Origin: Rheinheimera sp.
GTDB taxonomy: Bacteria; Pseudomonadota; Gammaproteobacteria; Enterobacterales; Alteromonadaceae
Assembly: GCA_003543135.1 (NCBI GenBank)
Contig: DPJG01000032.1
Location: forward strand, 62,001 to 126,000
Direction: 5' to 3'
Length of the DNA: 64,000 nucleotides
Shown here: in pieces, positions 18,107 through 27,169 of the stretch
Numbering within the stretch: position 1 is the first letter of the stretch
Layout: every line of letters starts with the position of its first letter
The notes under the pieces: model-generated
Seen by the model: the letters and a program-made list of their open reading frames with translations, nothing else
Told to the model about the DNA's origin: nothing
The model's database searches: none
Position numbers and translations under genes: made by a program

Positions 18107-18134
18107 ATTACGCACCCGACCGGCGGAAGGATCA
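18107..18134 (-). promoter_or_regulatory. Candidate ECF11 (RpoE-ChrR type) promoter of the photolyase operon
   Basis: On the minus strand TGATCC (-35, 18134-18129) is followed after 16 bases by CGTAAT (-10, 18112-18107). As I recall it, the ECF11 consensus pairs TGATC(C) with CGTA at about this spacing, and photolyase genes are core members of that singlet-oxygen regulon. Initiation near 18100 would leave a leader of about 30 bases before the ATG at 18068. Confidence 0.6.
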
Positions 18135-18187
18135 GACCGGATAAACTGATTTTGCCGCAGGCTGGTCTAAGCACAGCGCGCTGGCGA

Positions 18188-18215
18188 TTGCAGTGTGGTT
18201 TGATTGCGGTATGAT
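18188..18215 (+). promoter_or_regulatory. Candidate sigma-70 promoter of the DUF2796 gene
   Basis: TTGCAG at 18188-18193 and TATGAT at 18210-18215 with a 16-base spacer, ending 33 bases before the ATG at 18249. Confidence 0.6.
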
Positions 18216-18248
18216 TTGGCCACAATCATTGCGGCACAGGAGATAACA

Positions 18249-18782
18249 ATGAACACAAATCGGAGCAAAAAATGCTGGCCGGGCAAGCTGCTCATGGCCA
18301 CTATGATGTTAGCTGCAGGGCTGGCACAGGCGCAGCAACATGCCGAACATGGCGCCCATCAGCATGGCAAAGCCAGCCTGACTTTTGTGTTGGATGGGAA
18401 TGAAGCTGAGCTGGTGTTAAGCACTGCAGCGGCCAATATTGTTGGTTTTGAACACAAAGCCAGTACTGACGCAGAAAGGCAGCAACAACAGCAGCAGCTG
18501 GAGATGCTTAAAAGTGGCAGCTGGTTCATGCTTGCCACAGCGGCCAACTGCAGCATCAGCGGGCAGAATTTCCGCGAAGAGCAGGGCGATGCCAACCACG
18601 CTGATTTATATGTAGATTTTCAGATTTTATGTCAGGCACCATTAAAATTATCCGATATCAGTTTTAGCCTGTTTAGCCAAAGCCCGGCGCTGGAAAGCCT
18701 GAATGTACAATATCTGGTGAACGGTGAGGCTGGTGTGGCCGAGTTAACTGCAAAAAATGCAGTGCTGAAGTTAATCCGGTAA
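18249..18782 (+). CDS. DUF2796 / ZrgA-like zinc-associated periplasmic protein
   Basis: A 177-residue exported protein with a signal peptide ending AQA, followed at once by a His-rich stretch (QQHAEHGAHQHGKAS) suited to binding zinc or another transition metal. The rest matches the DUF2796 family, which includes ZrgA of the Vibrio cholerae ZrgABCDE zinc uptake system. The ATG at 18249 has AGGAGA as ribosome-binding site; an upstream in-frame ATG at 18204 has none. A DUF3299 gene (opposite strand) and an ABC transporter follow, a grouping also known from the Vibrio locus. Two Cys (NCSISG, ILCQAP) probably form a disulphide. Confidence 0.85.
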   Translation: MNTNRSKKCWPGKLLMATMMLAAGLAQAQQHAEHGAHQHGKASLTFVLDGNEAELVLSTAAANIVGFEHKASTDAERQQQQQQLEMLKSGSWFMLATAANCSISGQNFREEQGDANHADLYVDFQILCQAPLKLSDISFSLFSQSPALESLNVQYLVNGEAGVAELTAKNAVLKLIR

Positions 18783-18846
18783 GCCTTCTCAACATTGGGG
18801 TCTGCGGCTTGGCCTTTAAAGAGTGCGAGTCTGCGGTTTGGCCATC

Positions 18847-18880
18847 AAAAAAGCCTGATGAACATCAGGCTTTTTTATTT
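18847..18880. terminator. Bidirectional terminator between convergent genes
   Basis: A 14-bp perfect inverted repeat (AAAAAAGCCTGATG and its complement) separated by AA, with T runs on each strand, located between the convergent DUF2796 and DUF3299 genes. Confidence 0.92.
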
Positions 18881-18910
18881 AATGCAGGCCTTGTTGGGTT
18901 CAGGCATTTT

Positions 18911-19480
18911 TTATTCGTACACATACTCACTGATTTTATCGGCTTTTATGCTATACGCCGAGTTCGCCAGGTCGTGGCTCATGGTTTCAGTGGTTAAAGT
19001 GCCTTCCAGCCAAAACGGGTTATAAATCATGTCGGCTTTTAAACCTTTGGCATTGGTCACAAAAATAATCTGGTTTGGTGGTGGCGGTGGGACGTGAATA
19101 CAGGCGCCAAAATAAGGTACCAGGAAAAAGGCGGTAATGTTTTGTTCGGCATCATATTCAATAGGTACCACAAAACCCGGGATCCGCACTTTTTTGCCGT
19201 TCAGCTCGCCGCGCACTTTGGCAGACTGCAGCACTTCAGCCCAGGCCTGGCTGGCCGGATCGTCCTGATTGAGTTTATTAATAGCAGAACCACTGCCTTC
19301 ACCGCCTTCATGGCTGATTTCCGGCAAGGCTTCCATTTTGGCCAGATCTTCCGGCGGTAATAAATCTGTCCATTCCAGCGTTTGCACAGCTTGTGTACTG
19401 GCTGCTTGTTCGCTTTTGGCGGCAGAGGTCTGGAATGCGACCAGACTCAGGAATAATCCCATCAACAACGGCTTGAACAT
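18911..19480 (-). CDS. DUF3299 domain periplasmic protein
   Basis: A 189-residue protein with a signal peptide (MFKPLLMGLFLSLVAFQTSA). The DUF3299 core includes VRIPGFVVPIEY, FFLVPYFGACIHVPPPPPNQIIFV with a single conserved Cys and His, and a Trp in YNPFWLEGTL. No biochemical function is established for the family; the Cys-x-His pair could ligate a metal. It is divergent from the ABC transporter genes and convergent with the DUF2796 gene. These genes recur together near ABC transporters in gammaproteobacteria, so I read it as part of the same metal-handling cluster. Confidence 0.85.
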   Translation of the reverse strand: MFKPLLMGLFLSLVAFQTSAAKSEQAASTQAVQTLEWTDLLPPEDLAKMEALPEISHEGGEGSGSAINKLNQDDPASQAWAEVLQSAKVRGELNGKKVRIPGFVVPIEYDAEQNITAFFLVPYFGACIHVPPPPPNQIIFVTNAKGLKADMIYNPFWLEGTLTTETMSHDLANSAYSIKADKISEYVYE

Positions 19481-19500
19481 TGGAGCTTACTCTCGCGCTT

Positions 19501-19518
19501 ATGTTATAAAGTAATAAT
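19501..19518. promoter_or_regulatory. Possible Zur-like operator between the DUF3299 and ABC genes
   Basis: The shared 66-base region carries ATGTTATAAAGTAATAAT. Its left half matches the Zur half-site ATGTTATA exactly, but the right half is a poor match to TATAACAT. The position between divergent metal-related genes is right; the sequence support is weak. Confidence 0.3.
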
Positions 19519-19546
19519 TGCGTCTTATCATATCACTTTGCCGAGA

Positions 19547-20287
19547 ATGCTTGTGCCTGCAGAACCGAATTTTCCCGCGCTTGAACTCAAAAATTTTTAT
19601 TTCAGTTACCAGGGACCAACCGCTTTTAGCCTGCAGTTACCCGATCTGCAGCTTGATGTTGGGCAGCATTTATTTATCCGTGGTGCTTCGGGTTCAGGTA
19701 AAACCACTTTGCTGAATTTGTTGTCTGGTATTCACCCGTTAAGCCGCGGTGAAATCCGCATCCAGGGGGCGCTGTTTCAACCCCAAACAGCAGCACGCCG
19801 CGACTTGATGCGCGCCAGAGATATAGGTGTGGTGTTTCAGCAATTAAATCTCATCAGTTATTTATCTGTGCTGGATAACGTGTTGCTGGCGGCAGAATTT
19901 GCCGGCAACAGCAGTGCGGCCACCACCCAAAGAGCGAAGATGTTGTTAAGTGTCCTTGGCCTTGAAGCAGCCTTATGGCCACAAAGCGCGGTGAATTTAA
20001 GTGTGGGCCAACAACAAAGGGTGGCTATTGCCCGTGCTTTGCTCAATGAACCTGCGCTGCTGATTGCCGATGAGCCTACTTCAGCACTGGATGCCGACAA
20101 CAGAGATGCATTTATCCGCTTGATGCTTAGCGAAGCCAACCGCTGTGGCACCACAGTGCTTTTTGTCAGCCATGACGCTGGGCTTGCCCGTTATTTTAAA
20201 TGGCAATTGCGGATGGATGCGCTCAGTGATGGTGTTCAACCGCTGGCGGCAGCAGTTCCGGGCTCGGAGGATGTTTTATGTTGTTAA
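19547..20287 (+). CDS. ABC transporter ATP-binding protein, LolD/MacB-like
   Basis: A 246-residue nucleotide-binding subunit. Walker A GASGSGKTTLLNLLSG, Q-loop in VVFQQLNLISYL, signature LSVGQQQRVAIARAL, Walker B ALLIADEPTSALD and the switch His in LFVSHD are all intact. It pairs with the FtsX-like permease whose gene overlaps its end by 10 bases. Such MacB/LolD-type pairs usually act on periplasmic substrates or transmit force rather than importing classical solutes. In V. cholerae a comparable pair belongs to the Zrg zinc uptake system. The start at ATG 19547 is chosen over an upstream TTG. Confidence 0.9.
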   Translation: MLVPAEPNFPALELKNFYFSYQGPTAFSLQLPDLQLDVGQHLFIRGASGSGKTTLLNLLSGIHPLSRGEIRIQGALFQPQTAARRDLMRARDIGVVFQQLNLISYLSVLDNVLLAAEFAGNSSAATTQRAKMLLSVLGLEAALWPQSAVNLSVGQQQRVAIARALLNEPALLIADEPTSALDADNRDAFIRLMLSEANRCGTTVLFVSHDAGLARYFKWQLRMDALSDGVQPLAAAVPGSEDVLCC

Positions 20288-21534
20288 AACTGGCCAGACA
20301 AAGTTTATGGCACAGGCGGGGGACAGTGCTGATGACCTTGTTGTCACTGACCATCAGTATTGCGTTATTGCTGGGTATTGATCATTTGCGCCTGGAGGCT
20401 AAACGCAGTTTTACCAGCACAGTGTCGGGTACAGATTTAATAGTGGGCGCGCGCTCCGGCCAGCTGAATTTATTGTTGTATTCGGTATTCCGCCTGGGTA
20501 ACGCCACCAATAACATCAGTTATCAGCATTATCAGCAGCTGGCTTCCCATCCACAGGTAGCGTGGGCTATTCCAATGGCATTGGGGGATTCCCACAGAGG
20601 GTTCCGGGTCATTGGCACCAATGCTGATTATTTCCGTTATTTTCGTTATGGCCAGCAACAACAGCTGACATTTGCGCAAGGTGAAGCTTTTAGCACTGTA
20701 TATCAGGTGGTGCTGGGGGCCGCTGTTGCTGAAAAACTGGGGTATCAGCTTGGCGATAAAATTATTTTGTCGCATGGGGTGGGGGCTGTTAGTTTTACCC
20801 AGCATAAAGATCAGCCTTTTACCGTGGTAGGTATTCTGGCGGCAACGGGCACTCCGGTTGATCAAAGTGTGCATGTGAGTCTGGAGAGTATTGAAGCGAT
20901 ACATCTGGGTTGGCAGGGCGGTGCGCCTGGTTTTGGCAAAAAGCCCAAACTAAACGACACCCAACTGCAACAGTTGCAGCCCAAGGTGCTGACGGCTTTT
21001 ATGCTGGGGTTAAAATCCAAAGTGGCAACCTTTGCCATTCAGCGGCAAATTAATGAATTTAAAGCCGAACCTTTAACCGCCATTTTGCCAGGCGCAGCCC
21101 TTGCTGAACTGTGGCAAATGCTGGCCATGGTAGAAAACATGTTATTGCTGGTGACCTTACTGGTGCTTATAGCGGCGCTGATTGGGATGGTGACCACTTT
21201 ATTGGCGGCGATGAAAGAGCGGCAACGCGAAATGGCGATATTACGTGCTGTGGGAGCCAGGCCCTGGCAGTTGTTTTGCCTTATTCAGCTGGAAGTGTTT
21301 TGTATCAGTCTGGCCAGTATCGGCAGTGCTTTGTTACTGCTCAGTGGCACTTTAGCAGGGTTACAGCCACTGCTGAGTAGCAGTTATGGTTTGGTGATTT
21401 CCTGGTTGCCCTGGCATGGTCATACCGCTGTTTTGCTGGCGGCACTGCTGGCACTGGCGTTATTGCTGGGAGCAATTCCGTCTTATCTGACCTACCGGCA
21501 AAGCCTGGCACAGGGCCTGACGGTGCGTTTGTAA
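20278..21534 (+). CDS. FtsX-like ABC transporter permease
   Basis: A 418-residue inner-membrane protein with one N-terminal helix (VLMTLLSLTISIALLLGI), a large periplasmic domain (residues about 45-270, resembling MacB_PCD) and three C-terminal helices in the FtsX region with the coupling sequence MKERQREMAILRAVGARPWQLF. Partner of the ATPase encoded just upstream, with overlapping reading frames. Together with the DUF2796 and DUF3299 proteins it forms a probable zinc-related envelope system; the transported substrate is not evident from sequence. Confidence 0.9.
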   Translation: MLLKLARQSLWHRRGTVLMTLLSLTISIALLLGIDHLRLEAKRSFTSTVSGTDLIVGARSGQLNLLLYSVFRLGNATNNISYQHYQQLASHPQVAWAIPMALGDSHRGFRVIGTNADYFRYFRYGQQQQLTFAQGEAFSTVYQVVLGAAVAEKLGYQLGDKIILSHGVGAVSFTQHKDQPFTVVGILAATGTPVDQSVHVSLESIEAIHLGWQGGAPGFGKKPKLNDTQLQQLQPKVLTAFMLGLKSKVATFAIQRQINEFKAEPLTAILPGAALAELWQMLAMVENMLLLVTLLVLIAALIGMVTTLLAAMKERQREMAILRAVGARPWQLFCLIQLEVFCISLASIGSALLLLSGTLAGLQPLLSSSYGLVISWLPWHGHTAVLLAALLALALLLGAIPSYLTYRQSLAQGLTVRL

Positions 21535-21614
21535 GCTGTTGGACCTATTCTAAGCTCTTGGTTGTTCAGGGAACTTTGCTATAGTAAGGCATCGGAATAA
21601 AGCGAAGCGGACGC

Positions 21615-23267
21615 ATGACAAACGCAAAAGAAAAGCTTGAGCAACAAATGGCCTTGCTGCACCAGCAATATCTGGAAAGGCTGCAGCAGGAATTGCCGCA
21701 GTTGCAGCTGCTGTTGGATCAACTGGACTCCCCGGCAGACTGGCGTCCACTGGTTGCTAAACTGCTGGCCAGTTTTCACACTCTGGCAGGTTCTGCCGGT
21801 ACTTTTGGTTTTCACGAGTTGGGGCAGTCCGCCAAGGTGCTTGAACTCCAGGCCAAAAACTGGCTTGCAGAAGCTCAAGCCCCTGCAGCGGAGCAAATTG
21901 ACAGTTTCCGCCATATTTTTTCGCAGTTACGTCAGCAAAAACGTTTGGTGATCCAGCAGCGGCAGTTGCCCGTTGCGACCAAACATGACGAGAAAAAACA
22001 AACGCTGATTTATCTGCTGGAAGATGAAGGTGATACCGCGCGGCATCTGTGCCTGACTTTATCCACTTTTGGTTATGTGGTGGAGTGGTTTAAACAAAGC
22101 CATTTGTTGCAGGCGGCACTGCTGCGTAAATTGCCGGATGCGCTGATCATCGATATTGAATTGCCTGAAGAAACTGAGTCTGGCCTTAGTTTTGTTGAGC
22201 GGCTCCAGCAACAATTACCGCAGCAGTTACCACTTTTTGTGATCAGCGCTCATGATCATTTTGATTTTTACCTCAAAGCAGTCCGTTGTGGTGCTTTGGG
22301 ATATTTTGTAAAACCTGTGAACGCCCAGGCGTTGGAAGCGCGGTTACAAAGGTTGCTGGCGGTGCGCCAGCGTGACGCTTTCAGGGTGCTGATTGTTGAT
22401 GACGATCAGCTGCTGGCAAAACATTATGCGTTGGTGCTGGAAACTGCTGGCCTGCGTGCTGAAATTCTGAATGATCCGGCCGATATTTTTGCTGGGTTAC
22501 GTAAGTTTCATCCTGACGTGATCCTGCTGGATGTGAATATGCCGCAATGTACCGGGCCTGAGCTGGCACAGCTGATCCGGTTGCAGGATGAATGGCTGGG
22601 TGTACCTATTATTTATTTATCATCAGAAACCGACAGCGAACGGCAGCTGGCGGTGTTGATTAAAGCAGGTGATGATTTCCTGACCAAACCTATCAGTGAC
22701 AATGCGCTGGTGGTGGCTATTTTTGCCAGGGCGCAGCGCGCCCGTCAGCTGTCCGAAGTGATGACCAAAGACAGCCTGACCGGTTTATTGCAACACGCCC
22801 ATATTAAAGAACGTCTGGCAACCGAGCTGGAGCGCAGCGACAGGGCGCAGCAGCAGGTCAGTGTGGTGATGCTGGATATCGACCACTTTAAAAAGGTTAA
22901 TGATAACTATGGCCATTTAACCGGCGATCAGGTGATCACCAGTCTGGCGAACCTGCTAAAACAACAACTGCGTAAAACTGACATGATAGGCCGTTACGGC
23001 GGTGAAGAGTTTTTACTGGTATTGCCGGACTGCCCGGTGGAAAAGGCTTTTGGCGTTATTGATAAACTGCGTGAATCTTTTGCCGGTTTCCCTTTTAGTT
23101 TTGATAACCAGACGTTTTATTGCACCTTCAGCGCTGGTATTGCCTGTGGTAACGGCCAGTTACAGCCTGATCTGGTGATAGAGCAGGCTGATCAGGCTTT
23201 ATATCAGGCCAAAACCGGCGGTCGCAATCAGGTCAGGATTTTTGCGACACCAACAGCTGATGAATAG
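21615..23267 (+). CDS. Hpt-REC-REC-GGDEF diguanylate cyclase
   Basis: A 550-residue cytosolic response regulator that makes c-di-GMP. Domains in order: an Hpt with phospho-accepting His55 in SFHTLAGSAGTFGF; receiver 1 with Asp180 (LIIDIELPE); receiver 2 with Asp306 (VILLDVNMP) and Lys in FLTKPI; then GGDEF from about residue 385 with the active motif GGEEF at 462-466. An inhibitory I-site RxxD (RKTD) sits at 453-456, so product feedback is likely. Having Hpt and two receivers in one chain is unusual. The convergent hybrid kinase lacks an Hpt, so the two could form one phosphorelay. The 3' ends of the two genes overlap by 35 bases. Confidence 0.93.
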   Translation: MTNAKEKLEQQMALLHQQYLERLQQELPQLQLLLDQLDSPADWRPLVAKLLASFHTLAGSAGTFGFHELGQSAKVLELQAKNWLAEAQAPAAEQIDSFRHIFSQLRQQKRLVIQQRQLPVATKHDEKKQTLIYLLEDEGDTARHLCLTLSTFGYVVEWFKQSHLLQAALLRKLPDALIIDIELPEETESGLSFVERLQQQLPQQLPLFVISAHDHFDFYLKAVRCGALGYFVKPVNAQALEARLQRLLAVRQRDAFRVLIVDDDQLLAKHYALVLETAGLRAEILNDPADIFAGLRKFHPDVILLDVNMPQCTGPELAQLIRLQDEWLGVPIIYLSSETDSERQLAVLIKAGDDFLTKPISDNALVVAIFARAQRARQLSEVMTKDSLTGLLQHAHIKERLATELERSDRAQQQVSVVMLDIDHFKKVNDNYGHLTGDQVITSLANLLKQQLRKTDMIGRYGGEEFLLVLPDCPVEKAFGVIDKLRESFAGFPFSFDNQTFYCTFSAGIACGNGQLQPDLVIEQADQALYQAKTGGRNQVRIFATPTADE

Positions 23268-26200
23268 TGTCCAATAATTGTGGAATGGCATGCTGACCTT
23301 TGGCCAGCACTGCCTCTACTCTGGCACATTGTTCTGCAGTGACCTGTTCAGACGACCAGACCAGCACCGGAATATGCTGATGTTGTTTGGCAATCAGCGG
23401 CAACAATTCCCAGCCAGAACCATCCGGTAAACCTAAATCCAACACCACCAGATCAAAATGCTGTTGCTGTAATAAGCTGCGGGCTTCTTCCACCGAGGTG
23501 GCACTGACGGTGCTGGCTTCATCGATGGTAAGCTGCTGCAGCAGTTCGCTCAGCGCCGGATCATCTTCTACATGTAAAATTCTGGCTTTGGCCGGGCTGA
23601 GCAAATTGTGGAGCTTGTCCAGTAAAACATCAGGTTGCAGCGGTTTGGTCAGCCAGTCAAAAGCAGTAAAGCCGGTATAGAGCGTTTGTCCTTCCTGTTT
23701 TTCCACCGAAATTACCAGAATTGGCAAGTTGGCGGTCTGACGCTGGCTGCGCAGTTCACTGATAAAGGCTGCAGCATGGCCATCCGGCAGATGCATATCC
23801 AGCGTCATGGCAACAAAACTGCGTAAACTTAAAGCTCTTCTGGCGCTCGCCAGATTATGGGCCGTGCTGACCAGATAACCCGAGGTTTCCAGTAACATTT
23901 TTATGTAACCGGCAACGGCCGGATCGTCTTCCACCACCAGTACAGCATCGCGGTGCAAGCTGTTGCCAGGCAGCAGAGTCGGGAAATAAAGTGCAAAACA
24001 ACTGCCGCCTTCCGGGCGCTGGCGGTAGCTGACATGACCATGCATGCGTTCGGTCAGCTCTTTGACAATAGCCAGGCCAAGGCCTGTGCCTTCTTTACTG
24101 CGGGCATCGGCTGAATCAGCTTGTGAGAATTTCTCGAACATGCGCTGCTGGAACTCCACACTGATACCGGGGCCGGCGTCTAATATTTCAATCATCATTT
24201 CATGGCCAGATTGACTGAGCCGCACCAAAATTTCACTGCCTGGGGGCGAGAACTTGGCGGCATTTGATAATAAATTGGCCATGATTTGATGAAAGCGCAT
24301 CGGATCAAGCTGCACAGTGCCGTCGATACCGGCGTCCAGTCTGATGCGTGCCTGATATTTGTCGGCATAAGGTTGGTTATGTAACACACTTTGTTGCAGC
24401 AGCTCTTTGATAGAGCAGGTTGAAAACTCAAACTGCATTTTACCGGCCACCAGTTTATCAATGTCGAGCAAATCGTTAATCAGCTGACTGAGTTTGTTAC
24501 TGTTTTCCTGTGCAATCGCCAACATGTTCTGCATGCTTTTTGGCACTTCGCCCAAAGCGCCACCGCCAATCAGCCCCAACGCGCCGGAAATGGCGGTCAG
24601 TGGGGTGCGCAGTTCGTGGCTGACGGTAGAAACAAACTGATTTTTCATCTGTTCTATCCGTTTGTGCTCGGTGATGTCCTGAATAATGGACCAGCTTTGT
24701 TGTTCGCCACTGGCGCTTTGGATCAGCACACCACTTTGCACCACAGGCACCAAATGACCATCCTGATGCAGCAGTTCTTTTTCGTAAGGGCCATAACGAC
24801 CGGTTTGTTGTAACGAATTTAATTGTTGTTGTTCCTGTTCGTCGTAGCTGGCAGGGGTCAGATCGGCAAAACGGCTATGGATCAGGGTGTGGTGGTCATA
24901 GCCCAGCATATGTTGCAGTTCAGGGTTGGCATCCAGAATAACGCCATCATCAAACCGGCTTAGCACTATGGCAAGAGGAGCCAGCTGGTACAAAGACGAT
25001 AGTTTTTGTTCACTGGCCCGCAGTGCCAGCTGTGCTTCTTTTTGGGCTGTGATATCCCAGATAAAACCGTCGATATAGAGCAGCTGATTGTTTTGATCAA
25101 AAATGCCGCGGCCAAGTTCCTGCACCCAGCGCACCGAACCATCGGCATGACGGATACGATACTCAACACTAAAACGGCTGTGGTTAGCCAGCTCACGTTC
25201 CACCACAACTCTGTTGTTATGACTGTCTTCCGGCAGCGTAATGCCGGCGAAGCTGGTGACTTTATTGCGGATAAAGTTTTTTGCCGGATAACCTGTCAGT
25301 TTTTCCACTTCATCACTGATAAACAACATGGTCCAGTGCGCGTCATTAATACAGCGATACACCACGCCCGGCAGGTTCTCCAGCATAGAACGGTGCCTTT
25401 GTTCACTCAGTAACAACGCATGGTTCAGTTGCTCCAGCTGGGTAATATCCACTGCCACGCCCATATAACCCAGCACACTGCCATCGTCGTTGCGCATCAC
25501 AGACACACTGAGCCGAACCTGTTTACGTTCGCCATTTTTGCAAATGTAGGTCCATTGCCGGGTTTCGCCGGTACCGCGGCGGGCCGTGTACACAAAGGTG
25601 TCAAAACCAGTGATGTTCTCCTGGTACTGTTTACTGAGTTGTTCGGCGCGGCGGGTGATTTCGGCAGCGTCATGAAACAACGCCGGGCTATGTTTGCCAA
25701 TCAGTTCTGCACCGCTGTAGCCCAGCATGCGCTCTGCACCAGTGTTAAACAGCTGAATAATACCGCTGGGATCTGTGGAGATCATCGCCACTTCAGTGGA
25801 TGAATCCACCACGGCCTGCAACCAGGATCGGCTTGCCATCAGCTCGGCTTCGCGTTTTTTGTCCTGGCTGATATCGGTATGGGTACCAAACATCATCAGT
25901 GGATTCCCTGACTGATCCCAGCTGGTCACCCGGCCTACAGCGTGGATCCAGACCCAGTGCCCGTCTTGATGACGCATGCGGAACTTCACATCATAAAAGG
26001 GCAATAAACCGGCAAAATGCTGTTGTAACAGCTCAGTGGATGGCTGCAGGTCGTCCGGGTGTAACAAGCGCTCCCAGGTGGCAATGGTAGTGTGAGACTC
26101 TTCTGGCAGTCCCAGCATCTGGTACCAGCGGGCGTTGTAAATAGTAACGCCGGTCTGAATGTTCCATTCCCAGGTGCCCAGGTTGGTACCCTGAATAATA

Positions 26201-27090
26201 GCGTCAAGCCGGTCGCGCTCTTGTTGGGTTTTTTGTTGTTGTAAATGACTTTCGGTAATGTCAGTGCCAACAATCACCACATGTTCAACCTCACCCTGTG
26301 TTGTTTTTTGTGGCACAAAACACAGGCTCAGGATCCGGTCGTTGCGCTCAGGGCTAATATATTCAACCTGTTCACCGGCAAAACAACGTGCCAGCCAGGG
26401 CGCAAGTTCGTCACTGCGCTCTTTGCCAAAAACTTCGCTGATAGTGCGGCCGACCGCCTGTTCCGGCTTTACACCAAACCAGGCAGAATATTTGGCATTA
26501 CAAAATACATAACGTTGTTGCCGGTCAATTTGGCCCAGCAGTACGGGTACATGCTCAGTGACTGTCGTTAAAGTTTGTTGTTGCTGGGCTTTTTCCCGTG
26601 CCAGCAAACGGTTTTGCATCAGGCTCACGGCTTGTTTGGCCAATAATTTTAGTGCTTCTTTTTGTGCCTCGGTTAGCTCGCGGGGGGTGGTATCAATCAC
26701 ACATAAAGTGCCGACGGCAAGTCCTGGTTTGATGACCAGGGGGGCTCCCGCATAAAAACGAATGCCGTTGGGTTTGGTCACCAATGGGCTATCTGCAAAA
26801 CGCGGGTCCGATATGGCGTCTGGTACATAGGTAAGCTGTTCCGGCTGCAAAATCGCATGAGCGCAAAAAGAAACATCTCTTCCTGTCTCGTTTTCCGCCA
26901 GATTCAGTTTGGCTTTAAACCATTGACGATCTTTATCAACAAGGCTGATTAGGGACGTTTGCGACTGACAAATCAGTGCCGCTAAGCGGGTTAAAGCATC
27001 AAAATCCGGATCGGCCTGGGTATCAAGAATTTGCAGCTGGTATAAAAAGTTCAGGCGTTCGGCTTCGTTATGGGGTAAAGCTGGTTTCAT
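23233..27090 (-). CDS. Cytosolic hybrid sensor histidine kinase, GAF-(PAS)5-HisKA-HATPase-REC-REC
   Basis: A 1285-residue sensor without clear membrane segments. An N-terminal GAF domain (VSFCAHAIL...GTLCVID) is followed by about five PAS domains with PAC segments, a HisKA box (FVSTVSHELRTPLT, His near residue 820), HATPase_c (NLLSNAAKFSP, DAGPGIS, GTGLGLAIV) and two receivers with Asp in LDMHLPDG and LDLGLPDG. No C-terminal Hpt is present. The first good start is the ATG at 27090; an upstream start adds five residues. PAS-rich kinases often bind flavin or haem, but no diagnostic flavin Cys motif was seen. Likely partner: the Hpt-bearing diguanylate cyclase that converges on it. Confidence 0.92.
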   Translation of the reverse strand: MKPALPHNEAERLNFLYQLQILDTQADPDFDALTRLAALICQSQTSLISLVDKDRQWFKAKLNLAENETGRDVSFCAHAILQPEQLTYVPDAISDPRFADSPLVTKPNGIRFYAGAPLVIKPGLAVGTLCVIDTTPRELTEAQKEALKLLAKQAVSLMQNRLLAREKAQQQQTLTTVTEHVPVLLGQIDRQQRYVFCNAKYSAWFGVKPEQAVGRTISEVFGKERSDELAPWLARCFAGEQVEYISPERNDRILSLCFVPQKTTQGEVEHVVIVGTDITESHLQQQKTQQERDRLDAIIQGTNLGTWEWNIQTGVTIYNARWYQMLGLPEESHTTIATWERLLHPDDLQPSTELLQQHFAGLLPFYDVKFRMRHQDGHWVWIHAVGRVTSWDQSGNPLMMFGTHTDISQDKKREAELMASRSWLQAVVDSSTEVAMISTDPSGIIQLFNTGAERMLGYSGAELIGKHSPALFHDAAEITRRAEQLSKQYQENITGFDTFVYTARRGTGETRQWTYICKNGERKQVRLSVSVMRNDDGSVLGYMGVAVDITQLEQLNHALLLSEQRHRSMLENLPGVVYRCINDAHWTMLFISDEVEKLTGYPAKNFIRNKVTSFAGITLPEDSHNNRVVVERELANHSRFSVEYRIRHADGSVRWVQELGRGIFDQNNQLLYIDGFIWDITAQKEAQLALRASEQKLSSLYQLAPLAIVLSRFDDGVILDANPELQHMLGYDHHTLIHSRFADLTPASYDEQEQQQLNSLQQTGRYGPYEKELLHQDGHLVPVVQSGVLIQSASGEQQSWSIIQDITEHKRIEQMKNQFVSTVSHELRTPLTAISGALGLIGGGALGEVPKSMQNMLAIAQENSNKLSQLINDLLDIDKLVAGKMQFEFSTCSIKELLQQSVLHNQPYADKYQARIRLDAGIDGTVQLDPMRFHQIMANLLSNAAKFSPPGSEILVRLSQSGHEMMIEILDAGPGISVEFQQRMFEKFSQADSADARSKEGTGLGLAIVKELTERMHGHVSYRQRPEGGSCFALYFPTLLPGNSLHRDAVLVVEDDPAVAGYIKMLLETSGYLVSTAHNLASARRALSLRSFVAMTLDMHLPDGHAAAFISELRSQRQTANLPILVISVEKQEGQTLYTGFTAFDWLTKPLQPDVLLDKLHNLLSPAKARILHVEDDPALSELLQQLTIDEASTVSATSVEEARSLLQQQHFDLVVLDLGLPDGSGWELLPLIAKQHQHIPVLVWSSEQVTAEQCARVEAVLAKGQHAIPQLLDTIHQLLVSQKS

Positions 27091-27169
27091 AAACACAAAG
27101 TACACCGGACATAGGTCATTCCAGTGTACGCTGATTTTTTAACGGCGTGGGGGCGCGGGCAGAAAAAAA

